DNA of 64,000 nucleotides. Origin: Coraliomargarita_B sp036735565 (GTDB lineage Bacteria > Verrucomicrobiota > Verrucomicrobiia > Opitutales > Coraliomargaritaceae). The notes under the pieces are model-generated. The model was not told the origin of the DNA, did not search any database, and saw only the letters and a program-made list of their open reading frames with translations. Shown here piece after piece: positions 31,597-41,569 of this stretch. The DNA lies in assembly GCA_036735565.1 (NCBI GenBank), contig DAINOC010000003.1, forward strand, positions 1-64,000. Direction: 5' to 3'. Position 1 is the first letter of the stretch. Every line of letters starts with the position of its first letter. A program made the translations under genes and the position numbers.

Positions 31597-31640
31597 GGAG
31601 GTGAGAAGGTGAGAAGGAAGGAAGGAAGGTGGGAAGGTTC
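31597..31640 (-). repeat. Pyrimidine-rich tandem repeat leader of atpC
   Basis: Read on the coding (minus) strand, the 44 nt directly before the atpC ATG are nearly pure C/T, built from CCTTC/CTCAC units (CCTTCCTTCCTTC). No purine-rich Shine-Dalgarno sequence is present between this tract and the start codon. Confidence 0.7.
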
Positions 31641-31708
31641 CTGCGCTGGTTCAGCTGGATTTCACTCGGATATCAACCTGAAAGAGTCTCCAATTTCAGC
31701 CCTCCGGT

Positions 31709-31722
31709 TTCAGCCTTCTGAA
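31709..31722 (-). other. Small hairpin just after the atpD stop codon
   Basis: TTCAG-AAGG-CTGAA forms a 5-bp stem with a 4-nt loop one nucleotide past the atpD stop. A near-identical hairpin follows the atpH stop in the same operon. There is no U-tract, so it is not a terminator. An mRNA-processing or stability role is possible. Confidence 0.45.
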
Positions 31723-31723
31723 G

Positions 31724-33145
<1,422 letters not shown>

Positions 33146-33187
33146 GATGAGGGGTTGTTCGTTGAAAGTTGTTTGTTGAAAGGGTCT

Positions 33188-34087
33188 CTAATCCGCCTGG
33201 GCGGCGGCGGAGATTTCGAGAATCTCCTGGGTGATGGCCGCCTGGCGGGCTTTGTTGTAATCGAGGGTGAGGTCGTCGACGAGATTGGAGGCATTGTCGG
33301 TCGCCGACTTCATGGCGACCATGCGGGCCGAATATTCGGCGGCGCGGCTCTCCAGCAGAAGCTGGTGGATGATGACGTTCACGTAGAGGCCCGGGAGCTC
33401 GTCCAATACGGATTCCGCGGAGGGCTCAAAGGTCATTTCCCGTGCGTCGCTACGGGCACCGAGGAGTTTTTCCTCGCCCCGAACCCGCTTTTGCAGCTGA
33501 TCGAGAACCTGACGCAGATCGACGATAGGCAAGAGCGTCTGAATGACCGGCTCCTGCACGAGCACGTTCACGAAGCTGGGGTAGACCACCTCGATGGTAT
33601 CGATCTCGCCCTTAAGGTAGGCGTCGACCAACAGCTTCAAGAGTGGCCGGATCTCGCTGAATTCGGCCTTGTCGGAGACGGTGAAGTCGGCGATCAGATC
33701 GCGCTTGGTGCGGGAGATGAACTGGGTGGCCTTGCGCCCGACGGTGACGAACTTCGCCGGGCTCTTTACTTCCTCGACGATTTTCCGGAACAGATTGGTG
33801 TTCAGTGGGCCACAGAGGCCCTTGTCGGTAGAAAGCACCAGAATGCCCCGGGTCTGGGCAGCGCGTTTCTCGAAAAACGGATGCGCAATGGCCGCACCGC
33901 TCAACTGCAACTTCTCGCCCACCGTATCGAGAAGATCGGCCAGGAGCAGTGCGTAGGGGCGACCGGCAACGGCGGCGTCCTGCGCCCGCTTCATCTTGGA
34001 GGACGAAACCAGCTGCATCGCACGCGTGATCTGCCGGGTGTTTTTAACCGACTTGATACGGCGGCGGATATCGCGGAGATTGGCCAT
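33188..34087 (-). CDS. atpG: F0F1 ATP synthase subunit gamma
   Basis: A 299-residue central-stalk subunit. The N-terminus MANLRDIRRRIKSVKNTRQITRAMQLVSSSKMKRAQ-type helix and the C-terminal helix (MVAMKSATDNASNLVDDLTL) are the two hallmark coiled-coil helices of gamma. A GILVLSTDKGLCGPLNTNLFR block marks the Rossmann-like middle. It rotates inside the alpha/beta hexamer. It is 58 nt from atpA and 42 nt from atpD. Confidence 0.97.
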   Translation of the reverse strand: MANLRDIRRRIKSVKNTRQITRAMQLVSSSKMKRAQDAAVAGRPYALLLADLLDTVGEKLQLSGAAIAHPFFEKRAAQTRGILVLSTDKGLCGPLNTNLFRKIVEEVKSPAKFVTVGRKATQFISRTKRDLIADFTVSDKAEFSEIRPLLKLLVDAYLKGEIDTIEVVYPSFVNVLVQEPVIQTLLPIVDLRQVLDQLQKRVRGEEKLLGARSDAREMTFEPSAESVLDELPGLYVNVIIHQLLLESRAAEYSARMVAMKSATDNASNLVDDLTLDYNKARQAAITQEILEISAAAQAD

Positions 34088-34145
34088 TGGGTAGAAAAGC
34101 GGAAATTAGAAAGCAGAAAATTAGAAAGCAGAAAGTGGAATCAAC
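34088..34145 (-). repeat. Pyrimidine-rich tandem repeat spacer atpA-atpG
   Basis: On the coding strand this 58-nt spacer is built from CTTTCTGCTTTCTAATTTTC-like units: the words GCTTTCTAATTT and TTTCTG recur two or three times. It abuts the atpG start and lacks a Shine-Dalgarno motif. Confidence 0.65.
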
Positions 34146-35675
<1,530 letters not shown>

Positions 35676-35690
<15 letters not shown>

Positions 35691-35885
35691 GGATAGGTGG
35701 GGAGGTGAAAAGGTAGGAAAGTGGGAAGGTNNNNNNNNNNNNNNNNNNNNNNNNNNNNNNNNNNNNNNNNNNNNNNNNNNNNNNNNNNNNNNNNNNNNNN
35801 NNNNNNNNNNNNNNNNNNNNNNNNNNNNNNAACGATGCTGCTCATGGATAGGTGGGGAGGTGAAAAGGTAGGAAAGTGGGAAGGT
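35676..35885. other. Assembly gap (100 N at 35731-35830) flanked by a 55-bp exact duplication
   Basis: The 55 bases ending at 35730 (from 35676), which include the first atpA codons and its leader, are repeated exactly at 35831-35885 right after the Ns. Two contig ends that overlap by 55 bp but were joined with a nominal gap explain this best. The real atpH-atpA spacer would then be about 120 nt, not the apparent 275 nt. Confidence 0.9.
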
Positions 35886-35922
35886 GCGAAAGTTGCAGGC
35901 GGGAAAGTGGGAAGGTTCAAAT

Positions 35923-35962
35923 CAGGTCTCAGGTCTCAGGTCTCAGGTTTCAGCCCTCTGAA
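35923..35962 (-). repeat. 7-bp tandem repeat and hairpin after atpH
   Basis: Three perfect CAGGTCT units (35923-35943) and a fourth degenerate one adjoin a hairpin TTCAG-AGGG-CTGAA (35949-35962), which starts 3 nt past the atpH stop on the coding strand. The hairpin matches the one after atpD except in the loop. Pyrimidine-rich CCTTCCCACTTTCC-type sequence follows toward atpA. Confidence 0.6.
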
Positions 35963-35965
35963 GGC

Positions 35966-36361
35966 TTAGTGGACGTTTTCAGCGAGGCGTTGGAGGTTAC
36001 CGGCGACCGAGGCATCATAGACATCATCGCCGACCCGCACGCGAATACCCGCGATGAGGGAGGCGTCCTGCCTGGTGACCGCTGTGATGGAACGGTTGTA
36101 GAGTTTGCTGAAATTCGACTCAATCGAGGCCAGTGCCTCGTCGCTGAGTGCACCGGCGATGGCGACGACCGCCGTTTGCTCGGCCACCGCCTTGCGAATG
36201 AAGTAGAGGTAGGTCTTTAGCACCAGCAGCTTGTGCCGGATGTTGCCAGTTTTCAGACCGGCGAGCACTTCCGATACCCGGGACTCCGTAACCACCCCAC
36301 CCTCGCGGGAGAGCTCGACCAGTTTTTTGGCGAAGCGGAGGATCTTTTTGTCGCGGGTCAT
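35966..36361 (-). CDS. atpH: F0F1 ATP synthase subunit delta, unusually short
   Basis: A 131-residue protein at the atpH position. The C-terminal part is typical (KLYNRSITAVTRQDASLIAGIRVRVGDDVYDASVAGNLQRL), with the conserved glycine/valine strand and final helix. Delta subunits usually have about 175-185 residues. The N-terminal helical domain that binds alpha is reduced to about 60 residues here. The frame cannot be extended upstream because atpF ends 49 nt away. It connects the F1 head to the b-subunit stalk. Confidence 0.85.
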   Translation of the reverse strand: MTRDKKILRFAKKLVELSREGGVVTESRVSEVLAGLKTGNIRHKLLVLKTYLYFIRKAVAEQTAVVAIAGALSDEALASIESNFSKLYNRSITAVTRQDASLIAGIRVRVGDDVYDASVAGNLQRLAENVH

Positions 36362-36410
36362 GGGTTACGATGCGGAAAGCGGAAAGTGGAAAGTGGAATG
36401 CGGAATGCGA
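36362..36410 (-). repeat. Pyrimidine-rich tandem repeat spacer atpF-atpH
   Basis: On the coding strand the spacer reads as a run of near-identical 7-mers (CATTCCG, CATTCCA, CTTTCCA, CTTTCCG, CTTTCCG) just before the atpH start. The layout is like the other atp spacers. Confidence 0.65.
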
Positions 36411-37058
36411 TCAATTGACGGAGCCGGCCAGTTCGCGGGCAGCGGTGTCGGCATAGGTTTGTTTATCCGCATCCGACAATTCCTTCGCGAGCACCTTGGC
36501 CGAGGTGGCGACGACGAGGCGGGCCACTTCCTGGCGCACGTCGGCGAGCATCTTCTGACGCTCCAGTTCCGTGGCTTCGCTGGCCTTGCGGATCATGGCT
36601 TCGGCTTGGGCGGCCGCTTCCTGGGTCTTTTGCTCGATCATCTGCTTCGATTGCTCACGAGCCTCGGTCAGAATACGCTGCGCTTGCTGGGCCGCTTCTT
36701 TGATCTTCTCGGCGCGCTCGCGCTCTGCCTCGGCGAGTTGCGTCTTCATCTCCTCGGCGTATTGCAGGCCGTCCGCAATCTTTTGCTGGCGCTCATCGAG
36801 CGTTTTGGCGACCGGCTTGACCGCAAGGAAATAGAGCGCGGCGGCAACCAGGCAGAAGTTGACCATCTGCGCGATCAGGGTCGGCAAGGTCAGGCCGAAC
36901 TTCCCTGAGATGTCCGAGATCGGATTCCCCTTGGCTGCGGCCTCTTCCACAGTCAGGCCCTGCAACACTTCGGAGGCATCCGCTGCAGCGACGGCACTGA
37001 CTGAAAAGCCAAGCGACAAAAAGAATGCGACAAGCAAGGTGAGAGAGAGCGCCTTCAT
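36411..37058 (-). CDS. atpF: F0F1 ATP synthase subunit b with N-terminal signal-like extension
   Basis: A 215-residue b subunit. A signal-peptide-like start (MKALSLTLLVAFFLSLGFSVSAVAAA) is followed by a linker of about 30 residues, one membrane helix (about 62-78, LIAQMVNFCLVAAALYFLAV) and a long charged coiled coil (about 85-200) forming the peripheral stalk. Ordinary bacterial b subunits have about 155-170 residues and no signal peptide, so the precursor is probably processed. Confidence 0.93.
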   Translation of the reverse strand: MKALSLTLLVAFFLSLGFSVSAVAAADASEVLQGLTVEEAAAKGNPISDISGKFGLTLPTLIAQMVNFCLVAAALYFLAVKPVAKTLDERQQKIADGLQYAEEMKTQLAEAERERAEKIKEAAQQAQRILTEAREQSKQMIEQKTQEAAAQAEAMIRKASEATELERQKMLADVRQEVARLVVATSAKVLAKELSDADKQTYADTAARELAGSVN

Positions 37059-37136
37059 GGAAATAAAGAGTGAACAAAAGGTAGATCCGCCGCCCCGCGC
37101 TGATCGCTTGGGGCGACGGATCCGGGAATTGACGAA

Positions 37137-37355
37137 TCAACCAGCGGCGCCGCCAAGGAAGATGGCGAAGAAGACCACCGCTTCGGCGAAAGCCATGGCG
37201 ATGATGGATTGAACGAGAACCTTGGTGGAGGCCTCGGGATTGCGACCGACAGACTCGCAGGCCTTGTAGCCGATGAGCGCGATACCGATCGGCACCGTCA
37301 GGACGGCGGCGACGACGTTAAGATTGCCGGTGATTTCAGCGAGGATGTTGAACAT
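37137..37355 (-). CDS. atpE: F0F1 ATP synthase subunit c
   Basis: A 72-residue proteolipid with two membrane helices joined by the polar loop ESVGRNPEA. The ion-binding carboxylate is Glu58 in helix 2 (AMAFAEAVVFFAIF). The glutamine and Thr/Ser partners that mark sodium-binding c subunits are not seen, so proton coupling is more likely (inference). The start codon is preceded on the coding strand by a CCAACCAACCATCC repeat and not by a Shine-Dalgarno motif. Confidence 0.96.
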   Translation of the reverse strand: MFNILAEITGNLNVVAAVLTVPIGIALIGYKACESVGRNPEASTKVLVQSIIAMAFAEAVVFFAIFLGGAAG

Positions 37356-37449
37356 TGTATGGATGGTTGGTTGGTTTACTTAGTTTTTTCTGCACTGCCC
37401 ACGATTCTTTGACATGGTCCCAGTGCGGAAAGGTTGAGAAGTGATGGGG

Positions 37450-38301
37450 TTAGTGCGCGTGGTCTTCGTCGTGATTGGTCATGAGGCCGATGTAGATGGC
37501 GACAAGGAGCGTGAAGATCAGTGCCTGAACCACGCCGACGAGCACTTCGTAGAGATAGAACGGAATCGGAATGATATAGGGCGCCAGCCCGGTCATGCTG
37601 GTCAGCAGGTTTTCGCCGCCGAATACGTTACCATAGAGGCGAAAGGAAAGGGATACCGGACGGAAGGCGATCGAGATCATCTCAATGAAGCCCACGCCGA
37701 TGAAGATGGGGATCAGCATCAGGTAGATCGCTTTGGGCGTCTCCTGCTTGTTGGCCTTGTTTCCGAAGAGCTCCCAGATGAAAAACCGGGGGCCGGACAC
37801 TTTCAAACTGATAAACAGCCATGCGGCCATCGCGACCAGAGCCATGCCGAAGGTGGAGTTCAAGTCGGCATTGGCCGGGCGCATCCAGTATTTTAGGTGG
37901 CCATAGTCGTCGTAAAACCCGAAGGCGCCCACGCCGGGGAATAGGCCACTCCAGTTGTGCACCATGATATAAAGGAACAATCCAATGAGCAAGGGGAATG
38001 TCAAAGGGAACGCCTTCTTGCCGACGATCGGCTCGAGCAGGCCGCGCAGCCCCTCGATCACGTTTTCCACTACCGCCTGCCCCTTATTGGGAATCAGCTG
38101 CGGGCGGCCGACCCAGAGGCGAATGCCCACAATCAAAAGGATCGAGATCGCCCAGGTGGTCACGATGGAATTGGTCAGCGGCAGACCAAACAAATCCGTC
38201 AGGACATACGGCTTTGGGCTGACGCCCTCAGCCGCCTGCAGCCCCTGAGCGCAGATCGGGAAAAGTAAAACTGTCGGTAGGAACTTGTTCACCAGGAACA
38301 T
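37450..38301 (-). CDS. atpB: F0F1 ATP synthase subunit a
   Basis: The frame runs on to 38616, but the ATG at 38301 fits the family. It gives 283 residues with a signal-like N-terminus (MFLVNKFLPTVLLFPICAQGLQA) and about five to six membrane helices. The essential arginine is in SFRLYGNVFGGE. A histidine-rich tail (HDEDHAH) ends the protein. It forms the proton half-channels next to the c ring. It is the first gene of the operon. No atpI or atpZ precedes it on this strand. Confidence 0.95.
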   Translation of the reverse strand: MFLVNKFLPTVLLFPICAQGLQAAEGVSPKPYVLTDLFGLPLTNSIVTTWAISILLIVGIRLWVGRPQLIPNKGQAVVENVIEGLRGLLEPIVGKKAFPLTFPLLIGLFLYIMVHNWSGLFPGVGAFGFYDDYGHLKYWMRPANADLNSTFGMALVAMAAWLFISLKVSGPRFFIWELFGNKANKQETPKAIYLMLIPIFIGVGFIEMISIAFRPVSLSFRLYGNVFGGENLLTSMTGLAPYIIPIPFYLYEVLVGVVQALIFTLLVAIYIGLMTNHDEDHAH

Positions 38302-38394
38302 CAATGTAGTTAAAGACGGGTAACAGAAAAGCCCGAAGGAGATGAACCGCCTTTGCGTGATCGTCAACCCCTGAGTTCTCCGAAAAAAATCAGC

Positions 38395-38409
38395 ATAAGC
38401 TTTGCTTAT
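38395..38409 (-). promoter_or_regulatory. Inverted repeat upstream of the atp operon
   Basis: ATAAGC-AAA-GCTTAT is a perfect 6-bp inverted repeat about 95 nt before atpB. On the minus strand a run of seven T follows within 6 nt. It could be an operator or a weak terminator-like hairpin. The stem is AT-rich and weak. Confidence 0.3.
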
Positions 38410-38476
38410 TTCAAACCGGCCGACTCGTAGAAATATACTCGCTTGCCAGCGGGGTTGGGAGGGGTAGTTTCGGACC

Positions 38477-38692
38477 ATGGCATCACCGACCAATTTGACC
38501 GACCGGATCTCCCATCTGCGGGATCGCAGGGAGGGCTCGCCCGTGATCAAGGGTGAATCGGGGCGGCCTTCCCCGCCAGCGAGGCCGGCGAGGCGGCCAG
38601 CGGCGGATTTCTTCATGATCTTCGCCTATTCCCTTCTCGCGATCGCCCTCGCCTGCCAAGTGGCTCTGATTCTTTCCCTGGATATCGGGTGA
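38477..38692 (+). CDS. Small membrane protein, divergent from the atp operon
   Basis: A 71-residue frame. The N-terminal 45 residues are basic and proline-rich. The C-terminal part is one clean membrane helix (FFMIFAYSLLAIALACQVALIL). A GGGAGGGG-like purine stretch lies about 12 nt before the ATG. It overlaps the 5' extension of the atpB frame on the other strand, which I reject. It could be an ATP synthase assembly helper given its place, but nothing in the sequence shows that. Confidence 0.5.
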   Translation: MASPTNLTDRISHLRDRREGSPVIKGESGRPSPPARPARRPAADFFMIFAYSLLAIALACQVALILSLDIG

Positions 38693-38713
38693 TTCAGGCC
38701 GAAAGAGCCCATC

Positions 38714-39340
38714 CTAAACCCGCCGGGCGATGACCGAGTAAAAGGTCTCCATTAGATCCTGAAAGTAGGTCTTCCGCTCGTGGGGCCAGGCCGCCTCGGG
38801 GTCTATCGCCCAGTCCGGGTGGGCATTGAGATGCTCGACCGTCCACTCGTAGTAGGGGTGGTCATCGCTGCGAAAGCAAAAAGTCCCGCCCGTCTCAGTC
38901 CGGCTCGCCAACTCATCCAAAAACGAGCTCTGCACCATACGGCGGCGATGGTGGCGCGCCTTGGGCCAGGGGTCCGGAAAAAGCATCACCGTCTGTGAAA
39001 AGCGGATATGCCCGGGCAATACCTCAAGGAACTCTCCCAGCTCGGCTTTGTAGAAACGCAGCTGGCCCAAGCCCCGCTTGTCCCGCTTGGTCTCGGCCCG
39101 CCGAATGCGCCAGGAAATGAGGTCCACCCCGACGCAAACCCGCTCCGGATTAGCCTCCGCATAGCTGGCCAGCCAGTGGCCATGGCCGCATCCGGGCTCG
39201 AAGAGAATTCGCTCAACGCCTTCCAGATCCCGCTCCAGCTGCTCACGCAGTGCCGCCTTGCGGGCGGCTTGCTTGTCCAATTCGCGGGCATAAGTCTCAG
39301 AAATTTCCATCCGCGCCACTCTGGCGGCTTGTCGATCCAT
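38714..39340 (-). CDS. trmB: tRNA (guanine-N7-)-methyltransferase
   Basis: A 208-residue SAM-dependent methyltransferase. Visible family marks are the SAM motif LFEPGCGHGHWL, the acidic GVDLISWRIRRA block, and the signature FPDPWPKARHHRRRM. It makes m7G46 in the variable loop of tRNAs. The length is close to the usual 210-240. It is downstream of the sensor kinase gene on the same strand, with a 39-nt spacer. Confidence 0.95.
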   Translation of the reverse strand: MDRQAARVARMEISETYARELDKQAARKAALREQLERDLEGVERILFEPGCGHGHWLASYAEANPERVCVGVDLISWRIRRAETKRDKRGLGQLRFYKAELGEFLEVLPGHIRFSQTVMLFPDPWPKARHHRRRMVQSSFLDELASRTETGGTFCFRSDDHPYYEWTVEHLNAHPDWAIDPEAAWPHERKTYFQDLMETFYSVIARRV

Positions 39341-39379
39341 TCGTCAATACTTCGGAAAGAGAGACCGCCCAATCCGGCG

Positions 39380-40678
39380 TTAGTGATCGGTTCGCGCATC
39401 GGCATCTTTGCGATACGGCAAGGAAAAGCAGATCTTCGCTCCAATTTTGCGGCCGGATTCGGCGTGGACCGTACCGCCGTGCAGCTGAATAATGTGCTTC
39501 ACAATACTGAGCCCCAGCCCGGTGCCGCCGCGTTCCCGGGACCGGCCCTTGTCGACACGGTAGAAACGCTCAAAAATATGCGGGATGTCCTTCTCCGGGA
39601 TTCCCGGACCGTCATCCGTCACACAGCAGAGCACCATCTCCCCACTGCCATCGCGCTGAACGCCCACGTCGATGGACGTGAAGTCCGGGGCGTAGCGAAA
39701 GACGTTCTCGATCAGGTTATCCAAAACCTGATTGATCCGATAGCGGTCGAAGGCAAACCGCCCTACCCGCTCGTCGAAATGCAACTCCATCCGCTGACGG
39801 CTCGTATCGAGCCGCCCGCGGTGGTTCTCAATCGTATCCTTTAGAATGTCATGCAGCGAGTGCATCTGGAAGTCGATCTGGTCGGCCTTCGACTCAAGCC
39901 GGGAGAGCGTGAGCAGATCCTCCACCAGCACGTTCAGCCGATCCGCATTATCCACAATCTTTCCCAGGAAGCGCACGCGGGCCTCCCGCTTGATCGCTTC
40001 GTCATCCTCCGCCAGCGTCTCCGCATAGCCTTTGATAATGGTCAACGGCGTGCGCAGCTCGTGCGATACATTCGCCACAAAATCGCGCCGCATGACCTCC
40101 AGTCGCTTCAACTGCGTGATGTCGTGAAGCACCAGAAGCATGGATGAGGCCGATTGATCGGGCAGACTCCGCACGCTCGCACAGGAGGCCTCAAACCATA
40201 GGGTCTGCCCATCATGCTCCAAGCTGATTTGCCGAGGTGAGCCGGGATCCGTCTCTTCCGGAGAGTCCAGCAGTTCCAGCAGGGTCAGCGAGCGCATCAC
40301 CCCTTCCAGTCTCAATCCCTGGAGCGATTGTCCCCCACGAAAAAGCCGTTCGGCCGCCCGATTGGCAAACTCCACCTTACGCTCCGCATTAAACACGATC
40401 ACCACCTCCTGCACGGCCCGCAGCATGGATTCCACCTGCATGGCATAGCCCGCCTTGCTCTTCTCATGGTGATTGTAGTGATCGATCGAGTCGTTCAGCT
40501 CGCGGATCAGACCGTCGACGCCCAACGACTTCAGGTGCGCGATATCCTCGTGCGGCAAAAACCGCCGCTTCGTCCGGGCTGCCTGCTCCAAATCGGACAG
40601 CAAACGTCTCAGACGCAACAGACGCCGAAGCAGCAACCCCGTCGCAATTGAGGCTGCGATGAACCCGATCCAAAGCAT
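39380..40678 (-). CDS. phoR: PhoR-like sensor histidine kinase
   Basis: A 432-residue kinase. One N-terminal membrane helix (about 1-18), then a basic linker, a PAS-like domain (about 85-190), a HisKA block with the phospho-accepting histidine in SHELRTPLTIIKGYAETL, and an ATPase domain with N box (DNLIENVFRY), G1 (DDGPGIPEKD) and G2 (GGTGLGLSIVKHI). Size and layout match PhoR. The regulator gene ends 2 nt upstream of this gene, so they are co-transcribed. No pst or phoU genes are nearby, so the phosphate link rests on similarity only. Confidence 0.8.
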   Translation of the reverse strand: MLWIGFIAASIATGLLLRRLLRLRRLLSDLEQAARTKRRFLPHEDIAHLKSLGVDGLIRELNDSIDHYNHHEKSKAGYAMQVESMLRAVQEVVIVFNAERKVEFANRAAERLFRGGQSLQGLRLEGVMRSLTLLELLDSPEETDPGSPRQISLEHDGQTLWFEASCASVRSLPDQSASSMLLVLHDITQLKRLEVMRRDFVANVSHELRTPLTIIKGYAETLAEDDEAIKREARVRFLGKIVDNADRLNVLVEDLLTLSRLESKADQIDFQMHSLHDILKDTIENHRGRLDTSRQRMELHFDERVGRFAFDRYRINQVLDNLIENVFRYAPDFTSIDVGVQRDGSGEMVLCCVTDDGPGIPEKDIPHIFERFYRVDKGRSRERGGTGLGLSIVKHIIQLHGGTVHAESGRKIGAKICFSLPYRKDADARTDH

Positions 40679-40680
40679 TG

Positions 40681-41382
40681 CTAGATCTCCACGGCCCGAT
40701 AGCCGACGCCTCGAACGGTTTCGATCAGGTGGGCATAGGCCCCCAATTTCTCGCGGACCCGCCGCACGTGGGTATCCACCGTGCGGGTCTCGATATCCGT
40801 GTCATAGTGCCAGACATTGACCAACAGGTGTTCGCGGGACTGCACCCGCCCCTTGCGCTCCATCAAAAGCTTGAGCAGCCGAAATTCCGTCGCCGTCAGG
40901 GGCACGACCTCCCCATCAACCGTCAAACGGTGCAGCTCCTCATCGATGACCACCCCGGCGATCTCGATCCGCGCCACTCCGGACGATTCCTGCTGGGCCT
41001 CGCCACGGTGCAGGATTTTACCGATGCGAAGCATTAACTCTTTCGTATTAAACGGCTTGGGAATGTAATCGTCAGCCCCTGTCTCCAAGCCGGTGATCCG
41101 GTCTTCGGCCTCTCCTTTCGCAGTCAAAAAGATGATGGGGATGGTTTTCATCGACGGGTCCGAACGCGCGATACGGCACAACTGCAACCCATTCAGCTCT
41201 GGCATCATGATGTCGAGGATCATAAGATCCGGCTCAAAGTCACGAACCTTCGCGACAAAAGCCAGCGGGTCGTTGAGCACTGCCACTTTATAGCCCTCCT
41301 GCTCCAGCTTGTATTCGAGGAGTTCGGTAACATCTGGCTCATCATCCACGACGAGGATCCGTTTCACTTTTGTTGCGCTCAT
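40681..41382 (-). CDS. phoB: PhoB-like response regulator
   Basis: A 233-residue OmpR/PhoB-family regulator. The receiver domain has the acidic pocket DDEPD and the phosphorylation site aspartate in DLMILDIMMPELNG (about 57), followed by LTAKGEAEDRITGLETGADDY and the switch lysine KPF. The C-terminal winged helix includes TATEFRLLKLLMERKGRV and TVDTHVRRVREKLG. It is followed directly by its kinase gene. The 187-nt region upstream (41383-41569) is the likely promoter region but shows no clear Pho box. Confidence 0.85.
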   Translation of the reverse strand: MSATKVKRILVVDDEPDVTELLEYKLEQEGYKVAVLNDPLAFVAKVRDFEPDLMILDIMMPELNGLQLCRIARSDPSMKTIPIIFLTAKGEAEDRITGLETGADDYIPKPFNTKELMLRIGKILHRGEAQQESSGVARIEIAGVVIDEELHRLTVDGEVVPLTATEFRLLKLLMERKGRVQSREHLLVNVWHYDTDIETRTVDTHVRRVREKLGAYAHLIETVRGVGYRAVEI

Positions 41383-41569
41383 GGTTCGGGGGTCTTTTAC
41401 TTCGTTACACCTATTTGCCGTATTTAGTGACGTTGCCTTTACCAGCGTCGGTCGCTATGTAGCCTGCCGTTAGTAAGATAGGTCAACGCTTAAGCACCAC
41501 TTTGCGAAGCCGCGAGACTCTTTTTACCTCTTCGAAACCCAACCGTAACCACTTTGACACACAAGGGGC

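Noticed and set aside
35923..35950. Short tandem repeats in the atp spacers as a CRISPR array
   Set aside because: The units are 5-10 bp with no unique spacers between them and no cas genes nearby.
38302..38616. N-terminal extension of atpB
   Set aside because: The extra 105 residues are not hydrophobic, do not match subunit a, and overlap the divergent small membrane protein frame.
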